This document shows, one piece after another, positions 25,936-34,457 of a stretch of 52,031 bases of DNA (position 1 is the first letter of the stretch; every line of letters starts with the position of its first letter). The translations under genes and the position numbers were made by a program. Under the pieces are notes generated by a model. The model ran no database searches and was not told the DNA's origin. It was given only the letters and a program-made list of their open reading frames with translations. Source of the DNA: an uncultured Bacilli bacterium (lineage in GTDB: Bacteria > Bacillota_I > Bacilli_A > RFN20 > CAG-449). The stretch lies in contig CANRDP010000007.1 of NCBI GenBank assembly GCA_947629415.1, positions 1 through 52,031 of the forward strand, read 5' to 3'.

Positions 25936-27466
25936 TATATTATTTTTGTCGCCGACTTCGGTAAGTATCGAATTAGTGAATAAAGAAATTTATTATTCGA
26001 ATCAAAAGTATGATGTTTATGTAAATGGTGTTAAAACATTATGCGATCAAGATAAAAATGTTGTTTCTATTTATAATTTAACACCGAATACAGCTTACAA
26101 AATACAAATCGGTGAAGAAATAAAAGAAATCGTAACACCAAAAGTTCGAGTTATTTTCGACATTAATGATTTTGGAGTTTATAAAGACGGTATACATGAT
26201 GATACCAAGGCGATTAACCAGGCAATCATGATGTTACCTGAAAACGGATTATTGGTTTTCGATGAAGGTGTCTATCGTATTACATCCGTTTTTTTGAAAT
26301 CAAACATTGCCATCGAATTGAAAAAAGGAGCCGTTTTGAAGGCTTTGGAAGATGTAAACGAATATCCTGTTTTTAAAGGTGAAATACCGACAAATGAAGA
26401 TGAGGAATGCATTGAACTTGGTCAATGGGAAGGTAGTCCTTATCCGATGAAAGCTTCGATTATTTCGGGATATTGGCTGAAAAATGTCTATTTCTATGGT
26501 GAAGGAACCGTGGATGGAAATGCGCAAAATTCCACTTGGTGGATAAATCACAAAAATTTGCCTTGGGGAAGACCGCGTTTATTGTTTTTGGATGGTTGTG
26601 AAAATGTGCAGATTCAAGGACTTTCGTTTTGCAATACTCCTTGTTGGACTTTACACCCATTTTATTCGAAAAAAATCGGATTTTACGATATCCGTGTAAC
26701 GAATCCGAAAGATTCTCCGAATACCGATGGTATGGATCCGGAATCTTGCGATGATGTAAAAATTATCGGTGTTGTCTTTTCCGTTGGGGATGATTGCATT
26801 GCGATTAAATCCGGGAAGATGTATATGGGAATGAAATATAAAACACCGAGTTCGAATTTTATTATCCGGAATTGTTTGATGCAAAATGGTCATGGCGGAA
26901 TAGTATTAGGATCCGAAATGTCCGGCGGAATCAAAAATTTGACCGTCGAGCGTTGTATTTTCAAGAATACGGATCGCGGCTTACGAATTAAAACACGACG
27001 TGGCCGCGGAAAATACGCTGTTATTGATGGTGTAGAATTCCATGATATTCTTATGGATGGTGTTTTGACACCATTAGTTATCAACATGTTTTATTTTTGT
27101 GATCCGGACGGAAAAACGGAGTATGTCTATAGTAAAGAAAAATTACCTGTTGATGACAGAACACCGTATTTAGGCAAATTCACTTTTAAAAGAATTAAAG
27201 CAATTCATTCCGAATGGGCTGCCGGTTATTTTTATGGATTACCGGAAAGACCGATCGGTGAAATCAATATTGAAGATTCGTATTTTTCTTTCAAAGAAAA
27301 TACTTCAAAGGGTTGTCCGGCCATGATGTCTTTTGCTCCGGAGGTTTCCAAATTAGGTTTATATTTCAATGGTGTAGAAAAAGTGAATCTTCATAATGTG
27401 ACTTTAGTGGGTTATGAAGGCGAAAGAATTCTAGCTACAAATGTCGGGAGTGTTGAAGAAAAATGA
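25928..27466 (+). CDS. GH28 polygalacturonase-like glycoside hydrolase, no signal peptide
   Basis: SPNTDGMD, VGDDCIAIKSG, NGHGGIVLGSEMSGG, RGLRIKT: the full GH28 catalytic motif set. Confidence 0.95.
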   Translation: MFDILFLSPTSVSIELVNKEIYYSNQKYDVYVNGVKTLCDQDKNVVSIYNLTPNTAYKIQIGEEIKEIVTPKVRVIFDINDFGVYKDGIHDDTKAINQAIMMLPENGLLVFDEGVYRITSVFLKSNIAIELKKGAVLKALEDVNEYPVFKGEIPTNEDEECIELGQWEGSPYPMKASIISGYWLKNVYFYGEGTVDGNAQNSTWWINHKNLPWGRPRLLFLDGCENVQIQGLSFCNTPCWTLHPFYSKKIGFYDIRVTNPKDSPNTDGMDPESCDDVKIIGVVFSVGDDCIAIKSGKMYMGMKYKTPSSNFIIRNCLMQNGHGGIVLGSEMSGGIKNLTVERCIFKNTDRGLRIKTRRGRGKYAVIDGVEFHDILMDGVLTPLVINMFYFCDPDGKTEYVYSKEKLPVDDRTPYLGKFTFKRIKAIHSEWAAGYFYGLPERPIGEINIEDSYFSFKENTSKGCPAMMSFAPEVSKLGLYFNGVEKVNLHNVTLVGYEGERILATNVGSVEEK

Positions 27467-28041
27467 ATGGAATGAACTTATATGTCAAAACCGCGCATGA
27501 AATTCCGAAACATCGGATGGATTTGGCTTTTTCCACGATTATCGGAGGAAATTATCAATTTTTATGGAATGGAACATTCGGCACATTGGTTTTAGATCAA
27601 CCGCAGACACAATTTGTAAATTTAAAATTGAGTTTTGATGCCTTGAATGCCGATTTAATGGATGATTTAACTATGGTAATTGTTCCGAGACATGAAAAGA
27701 AAATTGCGGAACTTGTTCGTTCTTCTACTCGAATAGGACTCTATCATTTTACGCAAGAATTGCCACGCTTATTGCATGAAAATCCATTGATTCGCGACGA
27801 ATTGATGACTTTTACGGATGAAGTAAGTGAAGATGTCTTGCAAACCATACAAACGTATTTGGAATTAAATATGTCGGTAAACCTCGTGGCAAAAACGATG
27901 TACACCCATCGAAATACGGTTAATTATCGAATCAGTCGGTTCATCGAATTAACGGGAATTGATATCCGTGCGACAACCAATGGATATTATGTTTACACAC
28001 TTATAACTTGGCAAACTATGTCAGATTATAATAAAATGTAA
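27463..28041 (+). CDS. PucR/CdaR-type helix-turn-helix transcriptional regulator (short)
   Basis: C-terminal LQTIQTYLELNMSVNLVAKTMYTHRNTVNYRISRFIELTGIDI is the PucR HTH; ATGA overlap with GH28. Confidence 0.82.
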   Translation: MNGMNLYVKTAHEIPKHRMDLAFSTIIGGNYQFLWNGTFGTLVLDQPQTQFVNLKLSFDALNADLMDDLTMVIVPRHEKKIAELVRSSTRIGLYHFTQELPRLLHENPLIRDELMTFTDEVSEDVLQTIQTYLELNMSVNLVAKTMYTHRNTVNYRISRFIELTGIDIRATTNGYYVYTLITWQTMSDYNKM

Positions 28042-28061
28042 TTGGATAAGGAGGAAAGAAA

Positions 28062-28703
28062 ATGTTCAAATCCAAAATTATTGAAAGATTATGTGATTGC
28101 GGAGTAGTGGCCGTAGTCCGTGCTTCGAATGAAAAAGAAGCAATTGACATCGCAGATGCATGTATCAAAGGAGGAATCGTAGGAATCGAAGTTACCTTCA
28201 CCGTACCTGGTGCCGATCAAGTCATCCGTGCATTAAATGCAAAATTCGGTGATGCGAAACTTTTGGTTGGTGCCGGAACAGTCCTGGATGCTGTCACGGC
28301 AAGAGTGGCGATCCTTGCCGGATCAAAATTCATTGTCTCACCATGCTTTGATAAAGAAGTAGCTGAAATTTGTAATATTTATCAAGTACCATATATGCCT
28401 GGATGCTATACCATTACCGAAATGGTGAATGCCATGAAGGCCGGAGTTGATATTTTGAAGGTATTCCCGGGAAGTGCCGCTTCACCAGCATATATTAAGG
28501 CGGTAAAAGGACCTCTTCCTCAAGCAAATCTCATGCCTACCGGTGGTGTTTCGTTGGATAATTGTGCCGAATGGATTAAGGCAGGTTGTGTTGCTGTTGG
28601 TGTCGGTGGAGAACTTACAAAACCGGCAAAAACAGGTAATTTTGAAGAAGTTACTCGTTTAGCACAAGAATTTGTTGCTCGTGTGAAAAAAGCACGTGAA
28701 TAG
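28062..28703 (+). CDS. eda: 2-keto-3-deoxy-6-phosphogluconate aldolase
   Basis: CGVVAVVRASNEKEAIDIADACIKGGI, VGAGTVLDA, GSKFIVSPCFD, MPTGGVSLDN. Confidence 0.95.
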   Translation: MFKSKIIERLCDCGVVAVVRASNEKEAIDIADACIKGGIVGIEVTFTVPGADQVIRALNAKFGDAKLLVGAGTVLDAVTARVAILAGSKFIVSPCFDKEVAEICNIYQVPYMPGCYTITEMVNAMKAGVDILKVFPGSAASPAYIKAVKGPLPQANLMPTGGVSLDNCAEWIKAGCVAVGVGGELTKPAKTGNFEEVTRLAQEFVARVKKARE

Positions 28704-28727
28704 TAAAAAGATTAAGGAGAATAACAT

Positions 28728-29753
28728 ATGGCAAAAGTTATAACAATGGGTGAAATTATGCTTCGTCTTTCCACACCCGGATTTTCGCGCTTTGTACAAG
28801 CAAAATCGTTTGATGTTTGTTATGGCGGTGGTGAAGCAAATGTTGCTGTTTCTTTAGCAAATTATGGACATAATGCGAGTTTTGTAACCAAACTTCCGAA
28901 AAATGAAATCGGTGATAGTGCCATAAATTCATTAAGAGAATTCGGTGTTTGCACAAAATATATTGCACGTGGCGGAGAACGTGTCGGTATTTATTATTTG
29001 GAAACCGGTTGTTCTATGCGTCCTTCGAAAGTCGTTTACGATCGTGCTCATTCTTCAATTTCGGAAGCAAAACCGGAAGATTTTGATTTTGATGAAATCT
29101 TTAAAGGCGCGGATTGGTTCCATTTTACCGGTATTACACCGGCCTTGGGTGATGATGCGATTGATTTAACCGAAGCTGCTTTAAAAGCTGCAAAACGCAA
29201 TGGTGTCACGGTGAGCTGTGACTTGAATTTCCGTAAAAAGCTTTGGAGTAAAGAAAAAGCGCAAAAGGTAATGGATCGTTTGATGCAATATGTTGATGTT
29301 TGTATCGGAAATGAAGAAGATGCTGAGGCATGCTTGGGATTTAAAGCAGGTAAGACCGATGTCACAAAAGGATCTTTGGATTTAATGGCATATGAAGATG
29401 TTTTCCGTCAAATGGTGGAAAAATACAAATTCAAAGTCGTTTGTTCTTCTTTACGTGAATCCTACAGTGCTTCCGACAATGGTTGGTCTGCAGCCATCTA
29501 TGACGGAAAAGAATTCTATCATTCCAAAAAATATGATATCCGTATCGTCGATCGTGTCGGTGGTGGTGATTCTTTTGCCGCCGGACTCATCCATGGCTTG
29601 ATGGAATATAAATTCGATATCAAAAAGGCTGTTGAATTTGCCGTCGCCGCTTCTGCATTAAAACATACGATTCCAGGAGATACAAACCATGTTTCGAAAG
29701 AAGAAGTAGAAACCTTAATGAACGGGGATGCCTCCGGACGTGTTCAAAGATAA
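28728..29753 (+). CDS. kdgK: 2-keto-3-deoxygluconate kinase (paralog 2)
   Basis: MGEIMLRLSTPGFSRFVQAKSFDVCYGGGEANVAVSLA, CIGNEEDAEACLG, DRVGGGDSFAAGLIHGL. Confidence 0.93.
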   Translation: MAKVITMGEIMLRLSTPGFSRFVQAKSFDVCYGGGEANVAVSLANYGHNASFVTKLPKNEIGDSAINSLREFGVCTKYIARGGERVGIYYLETGCSMRPSKVVYDRAHSSISEAKPEDFDFDEIFKGADWFHFTGITPALGDDAIDLTEAALKAAKRNGVTVSCDLNFRKKLWSKEKAQKVMDRLMQYVDVCIGNEEDAEACLGFKAGKTDVTKGSLDLMAYEDVFRQMVEKYKFKVVCSSLRESYSASDNGWSAAIYDGKEFYHSKKYDIRIVDRVGGGDSFAAGLIHGLMEYKFDIKKAVEFAVAASALKHTIPGDTNHVSKEEVETLMNGDASGRVQR

Positions 29754-29773
29754 TTCTTCTTTGTAAAACAAAT

Positions 29774-29806
29774 AAACCCTATATTTTTCGGAATATAGGG
29801 TTTTTG
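29774..29806 (+). terminator. Rho-independent terminator closing the pectin locus
   Basis: AAACCCTATAT-TTTTCGGA-ATATAGGGTTT followed by T tract. Confidence 0.9.
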
Positions 29807-29884
29807 TTTTCAACGGAAAGTAGAAAACAATCGATGTTTCTTTGAGAAATAGGAAGGATTTGTTATAATAAAGAAGGTGAAACA

Positions 29885-30049
29885 ATGATATTTAAAAACA
29901 ATAAACCGATAAAAAGGCCGGAAAAAGAGAAGAAATTTTCTTTTAAAAATCCTGCAGATAAAGCAATTTTTTTCAGCTTACTGCTATTGCTTTTACTTGT
30001 CGCTGTTATCATTATTTGTGTGGTAATCTTCGGAGGATTACTTCCATAA
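29885..30049 (+). CDS. Small single-pass membrane protein (54 aa), absent from the ORF track
   Basis: ATG after GAAGGTGA: MIFKNNKPIKRPEKEKKFSFKNPADKAIFFSLLLLLLLVAVIIICVVIFGGLLP*. Basic N-terminus plus one TM helix. Confidence 0.65.
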   Translation: MIFKNNKPIKRPEKEKKFSFKNPADKAIFFSLLLLLLLVAVIIICVVIFGGLLP

Positions 30050-30062
30050 AAGGAGTAAAGAT

Positions 30063-31064
30063 ATGATAAAAAGAAATAAGAAGGCGTATAAAGAAGTTTT
30101 AAAAGAAATACGAAAAGCAGATACTATTGTTGTTTTTCGCCATGAAATCCCGGATTATGATGCCTTGGGAACGCAATATGGGTTGGTAACATGGTTGAAA
30201 AATAGTTTCCCGACAAAAAAAATCTTGGTTACCGGAAAAGATCATCCGGTTTTTACACCGCGGTTATATCCATCGATTGAACAGATAAGTGACGAAGATT
30301 TTCCTAAAGATTTTTTGGCAATTGTTGTGGATACCGCGAATACAAAACGTGTGGATGATAAACGATTTTTAAATGCTCAAAAAATAATCAAATTCGATCA
30401 TCATCCTAATGTGGAACCTTTTGGAGCAATCAATATTGTTCAGGATGAACTTTCCTCTTGCTCGGAACTCATCTATGATTTTATTTCCTATAAAAAGAAA
30501 AAATATCCTTTATCAAGAGTTGCGGCGATGTATTTATTTTCCGGTATTGCCGGGGATTCTGGAAGATTCCTGTTTTCCAGCGTCACAAAGAGTACTTTTC
30601 TTGTGGCTGGTGAGCTCATGGATACGGGATTGAATATATCCAAAGATGTTTATTTGAAGATGTATCAGAAAACGCATCAGGATTTATTGATTACCCGTCA
30701 TGTCATCAACTCCATCGTTTTTACGGAAGGCGGAGTAGCATATTATGTCTTAAAAGATGAAGATGTAAAACGTTTAAATATTACGCCGGGTCAAGGAAAA
30801 GATAATCTTTCTTTGATGAGCAATTTGGAAGATATTGAAGTTTGGATGAGTATTACCGAAGATGTGGAAAAGAACGAATGGCGACTTTCCATACGAAGTA
30901 AAGAAATGCCAATCAATGAGGTTGCTACGCATTTCGGCGGTGGCGGACATGCCAATGCCAGTGGAGGAAAATTAAAATCCTTAGATGAAATACCTTTATT
31001 GGTAAATGAATTGGAAGAAAGAATCCGAGTCTATCGGGATAAAAGTAAAATTTCAATAAAATAA
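30063..31064 (+). CDS. nrnA: DHH/DHHA1 phosphoesterase, NrnA-type nanoRNase/pAp phosphatase
   Basis: FRHEIPDYDALGTQYGL, VVDTANTKRVDD, KFDHHPN, FGGGGHANASGG. Confidence 0.9.
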   Translation: MIKRNKKAYKEVLKEIRKADTIVVFRHEIPDYDALGTQYGLVTWLKNSFPTKKILVTGKDHPVFTPRLYPSIEQISDEDFPKDFLAIVVDTANTKRVDDKRFLNAQKIIKFDHHPNVEPFGAINIVQDELSSCSELIYDFISYKKKKYPLSRVAAMYLFSGIAGDSGRFLFSSVTKSTFLVAGELMDTGLNISKDVYLKMYQKTHQDLLITRHVINSIVFTEGGVAYYVLKDEDVKRLNITPGQGKDNLSLMSNLEDIEVWMSITEDVEKNEWRLSIRSKEMPINEVATHFGGGGHANASGGKLKSLDEIPLLVNELEERIRVYRDKSKISIK

Positions 31065-31102
31065 AATAAAATAAATTACATAAAAAAATCATATCTTTTG
31101 AT

Positions 31103-31468
31103 ATGAATGAAGAAGCAAGGGAAACAATAAAGCAGTATAAGACACAAATTATTGCTGTCATATTCACAATCCTTGCTCTTTTTATATCCATCTATGTTTT
31201 AGCCGATTTAATTCGTGTGGCAAAAGGCGAGGATCCAACCGGGAATCTTCAAAAAGGAGCAATACAAAAGAGCGAAATATCTTCTTTGATTATTTTAATT
31301 GTTACTTTATATTTTTCCTATGCTGCCTATAAAACTTACAAAAAAAATCCATCTCAAGCAAATTTTACTTTTCTTATTGCCGTGCTTTTCGTATTAATTG
31401 CCGCGTTTATGCGTTTCCTTACGATTACGAATAGCGACACAGTATCCGGAGTGGAAGATGTCATTTAA
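31103..31468 (+). CDS. Small multi-pass membrane protein
   Basis: Three hydrophobic segments; 8-bp convergent overlap with the kinase gene. Confidence 0.6.
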   Translation: MNEEARETIKQYKTQIIAVIFTILALFISIYVLADLIRVAKGEDPTGNLQKGAIQKSEISSLIILIVTLYFSYAAYKTYKKNPSQANFTFLIAVLFVLIAAFMRFLTITNSDTVSGVEDVI

Positions 31469-32003
31469 TATTTTGAAAATGCGCATGATAAAGTTCAAAA
31501 ATTTTTTTGGCTAACTCTTCAATGGAATATTTTGAACTATCTAAAATATAATCGGCACCATATTCCGATTCTTTATTGAACCATTTTAAATCCTTTTTTA
31601 AGCGTTTTTGAATATTTTCTTCACTATCACCACGTTCCATCATTCTTTTTTTTCGGGTTTCATCATCTGCTTTTAAATAAAAAATAATGATGGAGGGATC
31701 CTTTAAAGAAAGAAAAGCATTTTTTCCGTTTGGATCGACAATAATTACTTTATTGTTTCCTAATTCCTTTCGGGAAGTTCCGTAATAATTGTCGTTATAG
31801 TAAGTTGTTTCCACGAAAACATTCTGCTTTTTCATTTCCAAGAAAGTTTCTTTTGTGACAAAGTGATAGTCAATATCATTTACCTCGTTTTTTCGCGGTA
31901 ATCGTGTTGTGTGGGTTACGACTTTTTTTATGTGAAATAAATGAAAAAGCTCATTTGCAACCTCTGTTTTTCCTACTGCAGATGGACCAATGAGCAAAAT
32001 CAT
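31461..32003 (-). CDS. Guanylate kinase-family protein
   Basis: LIGPSAVGKTEV P-loop, THTTRLPRKNEVNDIDYHFVTKETF, YYGTSRKEL. Confidence 0.8.
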   Translation of the reverse strand: MILLIGPSAVGKTEVANELFHLFHIKKVVTHTTRLPRKNEVNDIDYHFVTKETFLEMKKQNVFVETTYYNDNYYGTSRKELGNNKVIIVDPNGKNAFLSLKDPSIIIFYLKADDETRKKRMMERGDSEENIQKRLKKDLKWFNKESEYGADYILDSSKYSIEELAKKIFELYHAHFQNIK

Positions 32004-32077
32004 AGTGAGATCTCCTTTTTAATTATGATAACAAAAAAAACATTGGGAAATCAATAAAAAAAAGCTATAATGAAAAT

Positions 32078-33232
32078 ATGAAAAGTGTTGCAATTATCGG
32101 TAGTGGCCCTGCCGGTCTCATGAGTGCTTTTCTTCTTTCCAAGAAGAATATTTCTTGCGTATTGTTTGAAAAAGATAAGGAGATCGGAAAACGGCTGAAA
32201 GTATCCGGGAACGGACGATGTAATTTGTTTCATCATCCCATGGATTATACGCATTATTCAAATCCGTTTTTGGCAAAAAAATATATGGAAGATTTTATGA
32301 AAAACGAAAAAGAAATTTTTTCGCAATTAGGTCTACTTACTTTTGATGATGAAGAAGGAAGAACCTATCCTTTAAGTGAATCCGGTAAACAAGTAGTTTC
32401 TTTATTTTTGCACGCATTGAAAAAAAGCAATGTCGAAATACGAACATCCACGGAAGTGTTAGATATAAAAAAAGAGGGTAATGGAGTAAAAATTTGTTTA
32501 CAAGACGAAGAACTTTTTTTTGATGCATGTATCCTTGCTTTAGGTGGTTTTTCTTATCGATATTTGGTCGAAGAAAAAAGAAAATTTTATGATAAATTAG
32601 CAATTCCTTTGACTCCTTGCAGTCCATCATTGACTCCTCTTTATACTTCTTCATATCGAAATAAGAATTTAGAAGGGAAGCGTTATTCGGTTATACTTCG
32701 ATTATTTTATAAAGAACAATGCATTTTTAAAGAAAATGGAGAAATTCTGTTTAAAAAAGATGGAATATCGGGAATTGTTACGTTTAATGCCTCTGCAAAG
32801 TTGGCAAGATTGCATTTATATAATTTTGATGGCTATCGTGTTCATATCGATTTTGCTCCGAGATATAATGAAGAAGAACTAAAAAAAATTGTCTTTCATC
32901 CGGATTTTTCTTTGGAAGAAAATTTGGAAAGAATGGTAGGAAAGGAATTGGCAGAGGAATGGATGTGGCACATAAAAAAGGGAAATTCGCCTTTGCAAGT
33001 GATTAAAGATTTTTCATTAGATATTAAAGGACTATATCCTTTGGAACATTCTCAAGTTACTTCAGGAGGAATTGATTTTCATTGCTTAAATGAAGATGGA
33101 GCACTTTATACTTTACCTCAGATTTATCCCTGCGGTGAAATGTTAGATATTGACGGAGATTCCGGAGGATACAATATTGCTTTTGCTTTTGCATCTGCAT
33201 ATTTTGTTGTGCAAAAGATGGTAAAAAAGTGA
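32078..33232 (+). CDS. HI0933/YhiN-family NAD(P)/FAD-dependent flavoprotein
   Basis: VAIIGSGPAGLMSAFLLSKK, KVSGNGRCNLFH, TSGGIDF, CGEMLDIDGDSGGYNIAFAFASAY. Confidence 0.92.
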   Translation: MKSVAIIGSGPAGLMSAFLLSKKNISCVLFEKDKEIGKRLKVSGNGRCNLFHHPMDYTHYSNPFLAKKYMEDFMKNEKEIFSQLGLLTFDDEEGRTYPLSESGKQVVSLFLHALKKSNVEIRTSTEVLDIKKEGNGVKICLQDEELFFDACILALGGFSYRYLVEEKRKFYDKLAIPLTPCSPSLTPLYTSSYRNKNLEGKRYSVILRLFYKEQCIFKENGEILFKKDGISGIVTFNASAKLARLHLYNFDGYRVHIDFAPRYNEEELKKIVFHPDFSLEENLERMVGKELAEEWMWHIKKGNSPLQVIKDFSLDIKGLYPLEHSQVTSGGIDFHCLNEDGALYTLPQIYPCGEMLDIDGDSGGYNIAFAFASAYFVVQKMVKK

Positions 33233-33267
33233 AAAATTCGGTTAAAAAATTGTTTTCTATCATTTAT

Positions 33268-33304
33268 CAACTAACAGTTGGTATAAACAACCAACTATTG
33301 GTTG
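33268..33304 (+). promoter_or_regulatory. Tandem CAAC-N5-GTTG inverted repeats upstream of XRE regulator
   Basis: CAACTAACAGTTG (33268-33280) and CAACTATTGGTTG (33292-33304), 24 bp apart. The second also lies in CAACCAA-CTA-TTGGTTG followed by T8. Confidence 0.6.
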
Positions 33305-33351
33305 ATTTTTTTTACAGGGGATAAGTAAAATAAAATTGTGAGGTAAACGAA

Positions 33352-34068
33352 ATGACGGAAATTGATTATTTTGCAAAAAATTTGAAATATTTAAGACAGA
33401 AATCAGGTTTAAAGCAAGAAGATATTGCCTCCATTTTTTATGTTACAAGTCAAGCAGTAAGTAAATGGGAAACAGCAAAATCCATGCCGGATATTAAAAT
33501 CCTGATTCGTATCGGGGAATATTTTCATTATACAGTAGAAGAACTGATTACAAAAGATATTGAAAATTTCGATGAAGTTACCAATGAAAAAATGAAAGAT
33601 AAAAAAGCAAGCGTTACGGTTCCTTATAAAAATCCTTATTTTAATCTTACGGAATCAAAAGAAACAAAATCTTTTTTCTTTGCGAATTTAGTTGCAACCA
33701 TTTTATTTTTTTCTACCTATGTTTTTCTTTTTTTACCCATCGATTGGATTTCACAAATCATTATTATCGTTTTATCCATCATCAATACCGTCGCAATTGT
33801 ACAATGTATACGTGCCATGATCAAGGTGAAAAGGCATGTGCTGATTACTTCGGAAGGATATTTAAAGACACTTCAAATAGCGGCAATATTTAATTTTGTT
33901 GCTGCAATTTGGTTTTTATCTACCGGACTCATTTTCGTTGATTTTCTTCCCAGTAATGAAAATACTCTTACCTTGTATTACATCATTTTTATGATTCAAT
34001 ATTTTGTTACTGGTATCAGTGCTTGTGTTCTTAATATTTTTTATAATAAAGTAGAGAATAGTTTTTAA
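33352..34068 (+). CDS. XRE-family HTH regulator with C-terminal transmembrane segments
   Basis: LKYLRQKSGLKQEDIASIFYVTSQAVSKWETAKSMPDIKILIRIGEYF, then about 4 hydrophobic helices. Confidence 0.9.
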   Translation: MTEIDYFAKNLKYLRQKSGLKQEDIASIFYVTSQAVSKWETAKSMPDIKILIRIGEYFHYTVEELITKDIENFDEVTNEKMKDKKASVTVPYKNPYFNLTESKETKSFFFANLVATILFFSTYVFLFLPIDWISQIIIIVLSIINTVAIVQCIRAMIKVKRHVLITSEGYLKTLQIAAIFNFVAAIWFLSTGLIFVDFLPSNENTLTLYYIIFMIQYFVTGISACVLNIFYNKVENSF

Positions 34069-34078
34069 GGAGGTAAAT

Positions 34079-34444
34079 ATGAAAACGAAATTTATTTTAA
34101 AAAAAGCAAATGGTGAAGAAAAAGTTTTTTATCTGAAACGAGAAAATTCCAAATTTATTGCCATTTATAATGGGAAAGAATATGTACCCTACCCGGAAGG
34201 AACAATGGTAAATTACAATAATGCCCAAAGAATCGTAACAAAGGATATTTGTTTAATTAACGTTGAAGGTGATAATATTTTTGTTTTAGACAAAGGGAAA
34301 TTTGCCGGCCCAAATCCTTCTTCGGATAGCGGAAAAGTAACCTACAGTTTTGTTGGCAATAATTTGCGGGCAAGTTCTACCTTACTCGCGGTGTTTGGTG
34401 TTTTGATTGTTGCTATCATAATTATTATGATCGTAGCAAAATAA
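34079..34444 (+). CDS. Hypothetical protein with C-terminal transmembrane helix
   Basis: Good RBS (AAGGAGG), terminal ASSTLLAVFGVLIVAIIIIMIVAK. Confidence 0.65.
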   Translation: MKTKFILKKANGEEKVFYLKRENSKFIAIYNGKEYVPYPEGTMVNYNNAQRIVTKDICLINVEGDNIFVLDKGKFAGPNPSSDSGKVTYSFVGNNLRASSTLLAVFGVLIVAIIIIMIVAK

Positions 34445-34457
34445 AACGGAAGAAAAT

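Noticed and set aside
33352-34444. XRE-TM protein plus the following small membrane protein as a toxin-antitoxin pair
   Set aside because: Both are larger than typical toxin/antitoxin partners and the second shows no toxin motif; no sequence support.
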